DNA from: Candidatus Tumulicola sp.
GTDB taxonomy: Bacteria > Vulcanimicrobiota > Vulcanimicrobiia > Vulcanimicrobiales > Vulcanimicrobiaceae
DNA: 64,000 nt
Reading direction: 5' to 3'
Assembly (NCBI GenBank): GCA_036490475.1
Contig: DASXDT010000006.1
Location: 1,240,001-1,304,000, forward strand
In this document: piece by piece, positions 17,484 to 27,800 of the stretch
How the letters are laid out: the number at the start of each line of letters is the position of its first letter
How positions within the stretch are numbered: position 1 is the first letter of the stretch
Program-made: the position numbers and the translations under genes
Notes under the pieces: model-generated
What the model was told of the DNA's origin: nothing
The model's input: the letters and a program-made list of their open reading frames with translations, nothing else
Database searches by the model: none

Positions 17484-18542
17484 ATGAAACGTTTTTCCGG
17501 TTTGACGCGCGCGGCAAGCGCCGCCAGCGCCGTTACGCTGCTCGCCGCAGGCTGCTCCGGCGGCGCGTCGCAAAGCTCCAGCGGATTCGCTCCGGCCGCC
17601 GCGTCGCGGCCGAGCGCCGCCACCTATCGCCCGATGATCGACGCGCGCGGTGTGATGTCGCAGTGGCCGCAAGGATTTGTCCCGAACGGGCTCCGCCGCG
17701 CGTCGTTGCGTACGGCGCCGGATGCGGTGAAGACTGGCGTCGCGGTCGCTCAGTTCGGCGGTTCGAGCGTGCTCTGGTTCGATAACAGTAACAATAAAAA
17801 GAACGTGCCGCCTAGCAACTGCGTGCCGGCGCAATCGACCAACGGCATCCGCGTGGATCGCCACAAGAATTTGTGGGTGCCCAACGGCATCAACGACACC
17901 GTCACCGAGTACGCCCCCAACTGCGGCGCGGCGTTGCTGACGATTACCGACACCACCGGCGAACCGGCCGACGTCGGCTTCGATCGCAGTAACACCGTCT
18001 ACGTGATGAACATCAACAATCACAGCGGTCCGCCGACGGTCGCGGCATATTCGGCTACCGGCAAATTCAAGCGCACCTTGAGCGATCCGACCTTCAACTC
18101 GTTGTTCGGCGTTAACAGCGATCGCCTCGGCAACGTATACGTGTCGAACCTTACGACGCAGAACGTCGGTACCGTCATCGAGTTTCCTAAGGGCAAGATG
18201 CCGGGAACCGTGCTGTCGGGCATTAACCTCGGCTTACCGGGGGTTCCCGCGTTCGATTCGAAGGGTAACCTGATCATCACCGATTGGGAAGCGCTGACGC
18301 TCGACGTCTACGCGCCGCCGTACACCGGTTCGCCCACGACGTCGCCGATCGAAGGCTCGTCGATTTGGTGTCCGCTCGGCCCGCAAGAGAATCGCGTTTA
18401 TTGCGGCGACGCCGACAATGGCTCGATCGACGTCTTCAAGTATCCGGGCGGAAAGTATCTCTACAGCTATACCGCCGATCTTTCACCGAGCGAACTGGTG
18501 ACCGGAGTGGCGCCGTCTCCGGCGTGGGGATATTGGAAGTAA
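17484..18542 (+). CDS. NHL-like beta-propeller lipoprotein
   Basis: A 352-residue lipoprotein (lipobox AAGC, Cys24). The mature protein has repeated units of the form (G/N)xxVDxxxNLWVxNxxxxTVTEY, as in NHL/SMP-30-type propellers (I-RVDRHKNLWVPNGINDTVTEY, V-GFDRSNTVYVMNI, L-GNVYVSNL). No catalytic site is obvious. This type is common as multicopy surface lipoproteins in Eremiobacterota-like genomes, and a relative is at 32219-33223. GGGAG ribosome-binding site 8 bp before the ATG. Confidence 0.75.
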   Translation: MKRFSGLTRAASAASAVTLLAAGCSGGASQSSSGFAPAAASRPSAATYRPMIDARGVMSQWPQGFVPNGLRRASLRTAPDAVKTGVAVAQFGGSSVLWFDNSNNKKNVPPSNCVPAQSTNGIRVDRHKNLWVPNGINDTVTEYAPNCGAALLTITDTTGEPADVGFDRSNTVYVMNINNHSGPPTVAAYSATGKFKRTLSDPTFNSLFGVNSDRLGNVYVSNLTTQNVGTVIEFPKGKMPGTVLSGINLGLPGVPAFDSKGNLIITDWEALTLDVYAPPYTGSPTTSPIEGSSIWCPLGPQENRVYCGDADNGSIDVFKYPGGKYLYSYTADLSPSELVTGVAPSPAWGYWK

Positions 18543-18591
18543 CGAACGCGTAGGACGGCCGGTACCGGCGGCCGAAGCGGAATCGGTACCG

Positions 18592-20130
18592 ATGTCCGAA
18601 CATAAATCGTACGCCGTCCTCGCTTTGACGTTGCTGCTATGTGCCGGCGCCGCGCCGGCACATCCATCTGCGGCGGCCTCTCCCGAGCCTGCGGCGCCCA
18701 GCGTGCCCGACGCGGTCACGCATCATAGCCTCTCGATCGCCTCTAAAACGTACGACTATACCGCGCGTGTCGGAACGATGGCCTTGTATAACAAACAAGA
18801 GCAGCCGATCGGAACGATGAGCTACGTCGCGTATACGCTCGACGGCGCGGCGCCGGCCAGTCGTCCGGTCACGTTCTTTTATAATGGCGGTCCGGGAAGT
18901 TCGACCATGTGGTTGCACATGGGATCGTTCGGCCCGATGCGCGTGGTGACGCCCAACGGCCAGATGCCGGGGCCTCCGCCGTATCGCATCGTTCCGAACG
19001 AGAGCACGCTGCTCGACCGCACCGACGAAGTGTTTATCGACATGCCGGCTACCGGTTTCGGAAGAATCTCGGGGCAGGGCAAACCGTCGGATTTTTTTGG
19101 GGTCGATAAAGACGCCGATGCGTTCGCGCAATTCGTGGAACGCTACGTTTCGACGTTCGGCCGTTGGAACTCACCGAAGTTTTTGTACGGAGAGAGTTAC
19201 GGAACCACGCGTTCGGCCGCGCTCTCCGACGAGTTAGAACAAGGCGGCATCGCACTGAACGGCGTCGTGCTGCAGTCGTCGATTTTGAATTTCGGCCTCG
19301 ATAATCTCACGAGCGCGGCTGCGATCGGCGGGCCGGACAGCCATTTCATCTTCTATCTGCCGACGATGGCGGCGACCGCGTGGTACCATCACGCGTTGCC
19401 AAATGCGCCGGCCTCGCTCGATGCATTGCTGCCGGCCGTCCAACAGTTCGCCTTGGGTGAATACTCCGACGCGCTGGCGCGCGGTTCGACGCTCGACGCC
19501 GGAACGTACAACGATGTGGTCGCCAAGCTGCACCAGTACACCGGCCTGCCGGAAGCGTTTATTCGCAACTCGAATCTACGCGTACCGTACCCACGCTTTC
19601 AGGCCGAACTGCTGCGCGGTCAAGGTGTCCTGGTCGGACGGCTCGACTCGCGCTTCTCGATGGATACGCTCGACGGTCTCGCCGATCGCGCCGACGACGA
19701 TCCGACCGAGGCCGCGATCAACGGGCCGTTTACCGCAGCCGTCAACGATTATCTGCGGGGGCCGTTGGCGTATCGCACGCCGCTGCTGTACCGTTCGAAC
19801 GCCTACGACATTATTCAAGATGGCGGCGGGTGGGACCACAAACATAACGGCAATCAGGTGACCGATGTCTCGCCGGATCTGGCCCACGCGATGACGTTCG
19901 ATCCGCATTTGCAGATTTTCTCAGCCAACGGCTACTACGATTTCGCGACGCCGTATTTCGCAACGGAGTTCACCTTGAACCATCTCGGAATCGGCCCGAC
20001 CTTACAACGCAACATTACCTATGGCTACTATCCCAGCGGACATATGATGTATTTGGTGCCGTCGGTGCTGACGCAGATGCACGACGATCTCGAACGTTGG
20101 TACGCAGCCGCGCTGAGGCCGGCGTCATGA
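18592..20130 (+). CDS. exported serine carboxypeptidase, peptidase S10 family (copy 1)
   Basis: A 512-residue exported peptidase that should remove C-terminal residues from peptides, typically at acid pH for this family. Signal peptide to about residue 25. Family marks are clear: substrate-binding NGGPGSS (98-104), nucleophile Ser202 in GESYG, Asp450 in SANGYYDFATP and His484 in YPSGHMMYL, the order and spacing expected for the S10 triad. It overlaps the next S10 gene by 4 bp (ATGA). The two are paralogues from an old tandem duplication. Confidence 0.88.
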   Translation: MSEHKSYAVLALTLLLCAGAAPAHPSAAASPEPAAPSVPDAVTHHSLSIASKTYDYTARVGTMALYNKQEQPIGTMSYVAYTLDGAAPASRPVTFFYNGGPGSSTMWLHMGSFGPMRVVTPNGQMPGPPPYRIVPNESTLLDRTDEVFIDMPATGFGRISGQGKPSDFFGVDKDADAFAQFVERYVSTFGRWNSPKFLYGESYGTTRSAALSDELEQGGIALNGVVLQSSILNFGLDNLTSAAAIGGPDSHFIFYLPTMAATAWYHHALPNAPASLDALLPAVQQFALGEYSDALARGSTLDAGTYNDVVAKLHQYTGLPEAFIRNSNLRVPYPRFQAELLRGQGVLVGRLDSRFSMDTLDGLADRADDDPTEAAINGPFTAAVNDYLRGPLAYRTPLLYRSNAYDIIQDGGGWDHKHNGNQVTDVSPDLAHAMTFDPHLQIFSANGYYDFATPYFATEFTLNHLGIGPTLQRNITYGYYPSGHMMYLVPSVLTQMHDDLERWYAAALRPAS

Positions 20131-21671
20131 TGGTACGCAAATATGCGGCCGCGCTGCTGGCGCTGGTCGCGACGCTCGGAGCGGTGCGGCACACCCGCCC
20201 GCCTGCCCAATCGTCCGCGCCGGTTTCGGTGCCGTCGGGTTACGTGATCCCCGACGCGGTCACCCATCATTCGATCGTCTTAAGTGGTAAAACGATTCCG
20301 TACACCGCGCGGGCCGGAACGATCGTGTTACGCGATAGCGACAACCACCCGACGGCGACGATGTTCTATACCGCATACACGCGCGACGGCGTCGATACGC
20401 CCAAGCGTCCGGTGACGTTTTTCTACAACGGCGGCCCGGGAAGCTCGACGATTTGGCTACGCATGGGATCGTTCGGTCCGGTGCGGGCCGTGACCGGAGC
20501 CAACGGCACAATCACGCAGCCGCCGCCGTATCATCTCGTCGCGAACAGTTATTCGTTGCTCGATGCCAGCGACTTGGTGTTCGTCGACATGCCGGCCAGC
20601 GGCTACGGCCGCATCCTGCCGGGCGCCGACGCCAAGAAAATTTTCGGCACCGATAACGATGTCCGCGCGTTCGCCGATTTCGTGGAAGACTACATCACGA
20701 AATTCAACCGTTGGAACTCGCCGAAAGTTCTGTACGGCGAATCCTACGGCACGCCTCGCACGGCGATGCTTGTCGATACGTTGGAGACCGACGGCGTCGG
20801 TATGAACGGCGTGGTGCTGCAGTCGTCGATTCTCAACTACGCACTTGCATCGCGCGAAACGTACGGCGCCACCAGTACCGACGATTGGCAGTACGTGTTC
20901 AGCATGCCGACCGAAGCGGCGACCGCGTGGTACTATCACGCGGTTTCGGGCGCTCCTTCGAGCCTGAGCGCCTACATGCGGGAAGTGAGCGCGTTCGCGA
21001 TGGGCGACTATCGCCGCGCGCTGGACGACGGCGACTCGATCGTGCCGGCCACGTTCGATGCGATCGTCGCAAAGCTGCACCACTACACCGGACTTCCCCA
21101 GCAATACATTCGCGACGCGAAACTGCGCGTCTCCGGCGAGCACTTTTTGATGGAGTTCCGGCGGTCGCAAGGCAAGATCGAAGGCGCTTACGACTCGCGC
21201 TACCAGCTGTTCTCGCTGGATCGCGCCGGAGAATTTCCGGACAACGAGGCGACCGGCGCGACGATGGATGCGCCGTTCATTTCGCTGGCTAACCAATACA
21301 TGCGCGAAACGCTCAACTATCGCACGACGCTTCCATACCTCACCGACGCATACAGCGCGATCCGAAAAGCCGGCCCGTGGGACTTCAAGCATAATGGTTC
21401 GCCGGTGCTCAACACCGCGCCTGATCTGGCCGACGCGATGGTCATCAACCCCTACTTAAAAGTGTACTCGGCCAACGGCTATTACGATTCGGTGACGCCG
21501 TTTCTCGCCACGGTCTACGCGCTGGACCACCTCAATCTTCCGCCGTCGCTGCAGCGTCACATTTCGTACGGATTCTATCCGGCGGGGCACATGATGTACC
21601 TCAATATCAACGCGCTGGCGCGACTACACTCCGATCTCGAGCGCTGGTACGCGCAGTTGCCCCAACGATAA
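20127..21671 (+). CDS. exported serine carboxypeptidase, peptidase S10 family (copy 2)
   Basis: A 514-residue paralogue of the preceding carboxypeptidase, with the same marks: NGGPGSS near 101-107, Ser206 in GESYG, an Asp in SANGYYDSVTP and a His in YPAGHMMYL. The ATG at 20127 overlaps the upstream stop and starts a plausible signal peptide (to about residue 24), so it is preferred over the in-frame TTG 30 bp earlier. The two differ widely in the cap region (about 250-400), which suggests different peptide preference. The stop shares a base with the next start (TAATG). Confidence 0.88.
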   Translation: MMVRKYAAALLALVATLGAVRHTRPPAQSSAPVSVPSGYVIPDAVTHHSIVLSGKTIPYTARAGTIVLRDSDNHPTATMFYTAYTRDGVDTPKRPVTFFYNGGPGSSTIWLRMGSFGPVRAVTGANGTITQPPPYHLVANSYSLLDASDLVFVDMPASGYGRILPGADAKKIFGTDNDVRAFADFVEDYITKFNRWNSPKVLYGESYGTPRTAMLVDTLETDGVGMNGVVLQSSILNYALASRETYGATSTDDWQYVFSMPTEAATAWYYHAVSGAPSSLSAYMREVSAFAMGDYRRALDDGDSIVPATFDAIVAKLHHYTGLPQQYIRDAKLRVSGEHFLMEFRRSQGKIEGAYDSRYQLFSLDRAGEFPDNEATGATMDAPFISLANQYMRETLNYRTTLPYLTDAYSAIRKAGPWDFKHNGSPVLNTAPDLADAMVINPYLKVYSANGYYDSVTPFLATVYALDHLNLPPSLQRHISYGFYPAGHMMYLNINALARLHSDLERWYAQLPQR

Positions 21672-23491
21672 TGCGCCGTTATGCCGCGCTCGCGGCGGTG
21701 CTCGCGACGGCGTTGGCGGCATTGCCGGCCAACGAGGCTCGACTCGAATCGGCGTATCTGCAGATCCCGTCGTCGGCCGGTGCGAGCGCCAGTTCGCGCG
21801 TGTTAAACGAGGTGTATCACTACGCGGGCACGCCGGGCGACTACCGGTTGGCCGTATACATGCGCGACACGATGCGCAAGTACGGATTGAAAGCCTGGAT
21901 CGAATCCTTTCCGGCCTTGATCTATACGCCGCGCGTGCTGCAGCTGCAGCTGCTGACGTCTCCGGCCGTCACATTCGATCTGCACGACCAAAAGATTCCG
22001 GTCGATCCCGACGGCTCGCGTTCCGACGCGGGCTTGCCGTTTAACGCGGGTAGCGGCAATGGCGACGTGCGCGCTCGCGCGGTGTACGTTAGCCGCGGTT
22101 TGGATGCCGATTACGCGACGCTCGCTCGCGCCGGCGTTTCGCTGCGCGGAAAAATCGCGATCGTCCGGTACGGTGCCGAGTTTCGCGGCGGTCTCGCTAA
22201 ACGCGCGCAAGCGCATGGCGCGGCCGGCGTTATCTTCTATACCGATCCGAAAGACGACGGTTACGGCAAGGGAGCCGTTTATCCGAACGGGCCGTACCGT
22301 CCGCTGGGCGTCGTGCAGCGCGGCGTCGTGGCCGGTAGTCACGCGCTATCGATTCCGGTGTTGCCGGTTACGGGCATCACCGCGACGCGACTAATCGCCG
22401 ATACGACAGGCGTGGCCGGTCCACCGGGGTGGGCCGGCGATCTGCACGTACGCTATCCGATTGGAACGACGCGCTCGCTGGTGCATTTGCATGTCGTGCT
22501 GAACCTGCGAAGCACGACGCTATGGAATACGATCGGCGAGATCACCGGAGCGAATCCCGCGCAATCGGTCATTTTGGGCGGCCATCGCGACGCATGGGTA
22601 TATGGCGTGACCGACGACGGTTCGGGAATCTCGGCGCTACTGGAGGTCGCGCGAGGACTCGGACGCTTGAAGCAGAGCGGTTGGGTGCCCAAACGCAGCA
22701 TTCGCATCGCTGGTTGGGACGCAGAAGAAGTCGGTGAGTTGGGCTCGGAAGATTACGTCGCCAAGCATCGTGCCGAATTGCTGGCCGGCTGCATCGCTTA
22801 CGTCAACACCGACGAGGCGGCATCCGGGCCGACGTTGGGCGTTGCCTCGGCGGGCGCGCTTGAAACGGTCGTCGTTCCCGCGGTAACCCAAGTGTTGAAC
22901 GTGCAGCGTCCTGAGATCGACGCGCCGTCCGGCGGCTCCGATTTCACCACGTTCATCTACAAACTCGGCACGCCGATCGTCGATTTGGGATATGGTGGCC
23001 CGCTTGGCACGTATCACTCGCCGTATGACGACTACAGATTCGCTTCGATGTACGCCGATCCGGGATTCGTCCATCACCGTACGATCGCGCAGACCATCGG
23101 AATCATCGCGTTACGCCTGGCGAACTCCGATGGGATTAGCTATCGGTTCAACCCGTACGTGGCGGCCTTGCAAGCCGGTCAAAAAACGTTGGCGAAAGCG
23201 GCCGCGAGCGCAAAGGTAACGCTCGCTCCCGAACTCACCGGCGCCATCGCGCGATTTGCGACGGCGGCGCAAGCCTACGACGCGTCCGGTATCGATGGCG
23301 GGACGCAAGCCCTACAGGCAGCGCAACGCCTCGATTTGGTCGCGTATTCGGCCAACGGTTATGCCAGCGTGGCCTTCCCGGCGATCGCGACGGCGATCGC
23401 GACCGGTTCGCAAACCAACGTCGATGCCGCGGTGCAGTCGACCGCGACCGAGCTCGATGGCGTAACGGGACTGTTGACCGCCGAGAAGTAG
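21671..23491 (+). CDS. exported M28 zinc peptidase with PA domain (glutamate carboxypeptidase II-like)
   Basis: A 606-residue exported metallopeptidase. Signal peptide to about residue 20; PA-type insert (about 130-240, with GKIAIVRYG and AAGVIFYTDP); M28 catalytic core; helical C-terminal dimerisation-like domain from about 480. The two-zinc ligands fall where expected: His305, Asp315, Glu352/Glu353, Asp381 and His449. The His-to-Asp gap of ten residues matches glutamate carboxypeptidase II. It probably trims small acidic or neutral peptides made by the adjacent S10 enzymes. Third gene of a coupled exported-hydrolase operon. Confidence 0.88.
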   Translation: MRRYAALAAVLATALAALPANEARLESAYLQIPSSAGASASSRVLNEVYHYAGTPGDYRLAVYMRDTMRKYGLKAWIESFPALIYTPRVLQLQLLTSPAVTFDLHDQKIPVDPDGSRSDAGLPFNAGSGNGDVRARAVYVSRGLDADYATLARAGVSLRGKIAIVRYGAEFRGGLAKRAQAHGAAGVIFYTDPKDDGYGKGAVYPNGPYRPLGVVQRGVVAGSHALSIPVLPVTGITATRLIADTTGVAGPPGWAGDLHVRYPIGTTRSLVHLHVVLNLRSTTLWNTIGEITGANPAQSVILGGHRDAWVYGVTDDGSGISALLEVARGLGRLKQSGWVPKRSIRIAGWDAEEVGELGSEDYVAKHRAELLAGCIAYVNTDEAASGPTLGVASAGALETVVVPAVTQVLNVQRPEIDAPSGGSDFTTFIYKLGTPIVDLGYGGPLGTYHSPYDDYRFASMYADPGFVHHRTIAQTIGIIALRLANSDGISYRFNPYVAALQAGQKTLAKAAASAKVTLAPELTGAIARFATAAQAYDASGIDGGTQALQAAQRLDLVAYSANGYASVAFPAIATAIATGSQTNVDAAVQSTATELDGVTGLLTAEK

Positions 23492-24477
23492 TGCGCGTGC
23501 GTCGGGCGGTGCTTTGGCTGCTCGTTATGCTGTTCGTGCCGGCCGCCGCACATCCGCAAGCCGCGCCCGGCGTCGCTGCGGCTGCGAAGCCGGCCGAAAT
23601 TGGAATACAACTGACGGCCGTGGGTGGCTCAAACTGGTTCGAGGGCGTTCGAAAGCGCTATTTCACACCTGCGGTGATGCACGACATCCGCGACAATCTG
23701 CACGCGTCGTTCGTCCGTATCGGCTGGTTCCCCAACGACCTGCACATCGAGCGCATTCCGTGGCGGCGCGAGGACGAAGCGCTGGATACGATCTGCGGCG
23801 CGGGCTTGCGAGTGTTGTTTTTGATCCCGAGCCCGAAGGACGATCCTAAGGGCACGTCCGACGATCTGCATTCGACCGGTGCGTTTCTCGATCGCTACAC
23901 GCATCGCGAGTTCGGCTGCATCGAATACGCCGAAGTCGGTAACGAATCGGATCTCCCCGTTAACGGTTTCTCGAGCGTCGACCAATATGCAACGTTTTAC
24001 GAAGCAATGGCTCCGATCGTTGCATCGTACGGCGTGAAAGTTATTACCACCGGAACGTCGGGGGAAGACGTACCGTGGACGCAGCGGCTAGCGGTCCTGT
24101 TACGCTCGGGTAACCCTGCTCCGCCGCTCGACGGATTCGGCTTTCATCCATACGGCGTCGATCCGTCGCAGATGGCGGCCGCGACGCTGTCGGTGCGGCA
24201 AGCCGGTGGTGCGTTCGGAGCGACGCCGTTGCCGGAAGTCTACGTTACCGAGATCGGCGAGCACCGTCCGGACGATTTATATCGGGCGATCGTCGCGCTC
24301 GCGCCGGTGACGCCGATGATAACGATCTACGAGTATTTGCCGCGTCCGAACGAAGACGCGGGCTATGCGATCAAGAGTAATCCGCAACTGTACGACGCGG
24401 TCGTACGTGCGTGGACGACGTTGCACGCCCACGCGTCACGGAGCGAAGTGAATGGCTCCGTAGCAGTGCGACGATGA
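23491..24477 (+). CDS. secreted glycoside-hydrolase-like TIM-barrel protein
   Basis: A 328-residue secreted protein; signal peptide to about residue 21. The fold hints at a clan GH-A beta/alpha barrel: Glu152 within AEVGNESD resembles the acid/base (N-E) motif at the end of strand 4, and Glu254 within VYVTEIGEH resembles the nucleophile at strand 7. I cannot assign a GH family; GH39/GH5-like is possible. It shares a base with the M28 gene end (start and stop touch at 23491) and overlaps the convergent small gene by 42 bp. It is probably the last gene of the exported-hydrolase operon. Confidence 0.65.
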   Translation: MRVRRAVLWLLVMLFVPAAAHPQAAPGVAAAAKPAEIGIQLTAVGGSNWFEGVRKRYFTPAVMHDIRDNLHASFVRIGWFPNDLHIERIPWRREDEALDTICGAGLRVLFLIPSPKDDPKGTSDDLHSTGAFLDRYTHREFGCIEYAEVGNESDLPVNGFSSVDQYATFYEAMAPIVASYGVKVITTGTSGEDVPWTQRLAVLLRSGNPAPPLDGFGFHPYGVDPSQMAAATLSVRQAGGAFGATPLPEVYVTEIGEHRPDDLYRAIVALAPVTPMITIYEYLPRPNEDAGYAIKSNPQLYDAVVRAWTTLHAHASRSEVNGSVAVRR

Positions 24478-24825
24478 ACCCATGTGCATCACCACGTCGT
24501 AGGTCTTCGCGGGCTTTACCGTTATCGCGTGCGAGACCGCGCACTCGCGTTTGATCTGCGCGATTAGTCCGTACGGTCCCGGCTGCATGCCGTGAAACGC
24601 GAACGACCCGTCCGTCGCGGTCGCGGCACCGGCGAACACCGTCTTCGAGAGGATCGAGACGAGCAATACTTGCGCCACGACGATCGGTTTGCCATGCGCG
24701 TCGACCACGCGTCCGCGAACCGTCGATTTCACCGGCTGTCCGGCTTGCGCCGCGTACGCGCCGTTTGCCAGCGCTAGAACGACCAGTGTAGCGGTCGCGA
24801 GGGCGCGCCACACGCGTGCGGTCAC
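24436..24825 (-). CDS. carboxypeptidase-regulatory-like secreted protein
   Basis: A 129-residue exported protein when started at the GTG at 24825, which overlaps the RND transporter stop as GTGA. This start gives a clean signal peptide (VWRALATATLVVLALANGAYA); an upstream ATG would add 37 Arg-rich residues and destroy it. The mature part is one CarboxypepD_reg-like beta-sandwich (VRGRVVDAHGKPIVVAQVLL ... TDGSFAFHGMQPGPYGLIAQ). It might modulate or cap an envelope partner. It overlaps the convergent hydrolase by 42 bp. Confidence 0.65.
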   Translation of the reverse strand: MTARVWRALATATLVVLALANGAYAAQAGQPVKSTVRGRVVDAHGKPIVVAQVLLVSILSKTVFAGAATATDGSFAFHGMQPGPYGLIAQIKRECAVSHAITVKPAKTYDVVMHMGSSSHCYGAIHFAP

Positions 24826-27800
24826 GTTTCTTGAACGAGTGCGGTCGCGTGCTCCGGCAAGCGTCGCGGACCCGGGGGCGGCGCCGTTTCGCCACGCGGA
24901 CGTTTGGCTGCGGGCGCATCTTTGGGCGCCAGCCACATATACACGTTGGGAATCAGCAGCAGCGTCAACACGAGCGAACTGACTACGCCGCCGATGACGA
25001 CGATGCCTAGGCTGGAGCGCGAGCTCGAACCGGGTTCGAGCGCGATGGCCAGCGGAATGTTCCCGGCGACCACCGAGAAGCTGGTCATCACGATCGGACG
25101 GAACCGCGTGTGCGCGCTTTCTACGATTGCGTCGAGTTTCTCCACACCGCGAGATCGCAGCGTATTGGCATAGTCGACCAGTAGAATTCCGTTCTTGGAT
25201 GCGATGCCGATCAACAAGATCGTGCCGATCAGCGAGAACAAGTTCAACGATTTGTGCGTCAGCAGCAACGCGCTGACGGCGCCGATCGCCGCTACCGGCA
25301 CGGAGAAGATGATGATCAACGGCGAGATGTAACTGTTGTACAAGGCGACCATCAGCAGGTATACCAGAATGATCGAAACGATCATCGAGACGCCCATGCC
25401 GACCAGCGTTTGATGCATAAAATCTTGCTGGCCTAACGGTGCCGGTTTCACCGAAACGTTGGGCGGCAAGTGTAGCGACGGCAGGCGCTTCATCAGGCCG
25501 GCCTCGACCGCCGAGAGCGACGACGACGAAGAATAGTTGGCGTCGACGTGCACCACGGTGTTGCGGTTGCTGCGCGTCATGAGCGGCGGCGTCGGCGTCG
25601 AGACGAAACGAGCGATATCGCCTAAGTAGACGATCGAGCCGTTGGACGAACGAATCGGGATCGACTTGAGCGCCAGGATGCTGGTTTGATACGAGTCGGG
25701 ATAGATGACCTGAACTTGCTCCAGGCCCTGCGACGTTTCGAACTGCGTCGCGACGTTGCCACCGAAGGCCGCGCCGGCGGCTTGCGCGGCTTGGCCTAAA
25801 TCGACGCCTAGCGCTTGGGCTTTCTCTCGATCGAACTGTACGGAAATCTCGGGGGCGCGTTGCGTGCCGCTGCTGTTGACGCTGGTCGCGCCGGGTACCG
25901 TCTTGAGCAAGTCCATAACGCGTTGCGCGTAGTCGGTCGGATCTCCGCCCGTCAGGTCGGAAACGAGGAGGTCGATCGGTTGAGAGTTGCCGGCTTGGGT
26001 TCCGGTTGCCGGAACGACGTACGCCTGCACGTTGCTGGGAAGGTAGTCATTCGCGACTTTCTCGAGTTGCGTCACCCAGTATGAGGTGGAACGCTGGTGC
26101 TCGTCTTTGAGCCAGACGTGCACTTGCCCGACGTTGCTTTGCGATACGAATCCGCCGAATGCTGCGGAGTACGCGCCGGCCACGGCCGTGTTTGCGAATA
26201 CGTCTTTTGCGTCGAGGATCTTTTTCTCCAGGCCGAACACGCCTTTTTCAACCGTCGTGATGGGCGTTCCGATCGGGTAGACGACTTGGACGTAGATTTC
26301 GCCGCGGTCGACCGGCGGGATGTATTCTTCGCCGACGAACCCGAGCGCAACCAATCCGATCGCGCCGACGAAACTCAACGCGCAGAGCGCGGCGACTAAT
26401 TTTCCGTGCTTCAAGGCCCATGGCAAGGTCTTCCCGGTGTACCAGTTGCGTAGGTCGTCGAAGCGGTCGCCGAATGCGTCGACGATCTTCGGCGGGTTCC
26501 AATGCGATTTCAGAGACCACAAACCGGCCAGGGTCGGGGTGACGGTAAACGAGACGAAGAGCGACGTGAGGGTCGAAATGACGACCACGATCGCAAACTC
26601 GGCGATTTGTCGTCCGACTTGGCCTTGGATGAACGCGATCGGAAGAAAGACGACGACGTCGACCAACGTAATGACCACGGCCGCCGCGCCGATCTCTTCG
26701 CGCCCGTGAATTGCGGCTTCTTCGGGCGGTTCTTTGAGCTCGGTGAAGTGGCGTTCGATGTTCTCTAAGACGACCGTCGAGTCGTCGACCAAGATGCCGA
26801 TCACCAGCGACATGCCCAGCAGCGACACCGTGTCGATGGTTAGATGGAGTAGTTTCATCGCCGTTACGGCAATCGCGAGCGACGTCGGAATCGATACGCA
26901 AACCACGATGGCGCTGCGCCACGAGCGCAGGAAGAACATCATCGCGAGGCCGGTCAGTAGAATCGCCTCGCTCAGCGTGCGGACGACGGCGTCGATTTGC
27001 TGGCCGGTGAACTTCGACTGAACGTGGATCACACGGAACGCGATTTCCGGGAACTGACGCTGAATTTCGGGCAGCACCTTAATGACGTTATTCGAAGCGT
27101 CGACTTCGCTGCCGGTCGACGCTTTCTGCACCTGCATGAACAACGCCGGTTTGCCGCTGACGTGCGCGAACTGCAAGCGCGGCTCGTAGGCGTCGGTGAC
27201 GGTTGCGACGTCCTCGATGCGCACCACCGAGTTGCTGGCGGTCCAGGGGTTGACGGCGCCGGCGAGCGACGACAGTCCACCGGTGAGGTTTTCGACTTGC
27301 GATGCCAGCGTACCGGGCGATCCGCTGGGTTTGATGATTGCGAGGTTGCGAACCGAGTCGAGGTTTTGAATGTCGCCGCGGATGTCGATGGTCGTTTGGC
27401 GGTTGGTTTCGTAGGCGTATCCACCCGGAACGCGCTGGTTATCGGCCTGCAGCGTGGCGATCACGTCGTTGATCGTCAAGCCGTTCGCGGTCAACTTAGC
27501 CGGATCGACGACCACTTCGTAGGCCGGCGTCACCACGCCACCGACGTTGACGAACGAGATGCCCGGCACTTGTTCGAGGCGCGGCGCGATCACGTTGGTG
27601 GCGTATAACGCCAGCTTAGAAAGCGACAATTTTTGCGAGTAGAGCGCGATCGTGACGACGACCGATTGCGTCGGGTCTTGCAAATTGACCGTCGGCGGCG
27701 TCAAGTTCGTCGGCAAGTACTTAGCGGCGGCTTGCACCGCTTTGTTGGTCAGCGCCAGATCGGTCGCGGTGTCGGATTGCAGGTCGAAGATGCCGGTGAT

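Noticed and set aside
18543-18591. GCCGGTACCGGC palindrome before the first S10 gene
   Set aside because: Short and expected in GC-rich sequence; no supporting promoter pattern.
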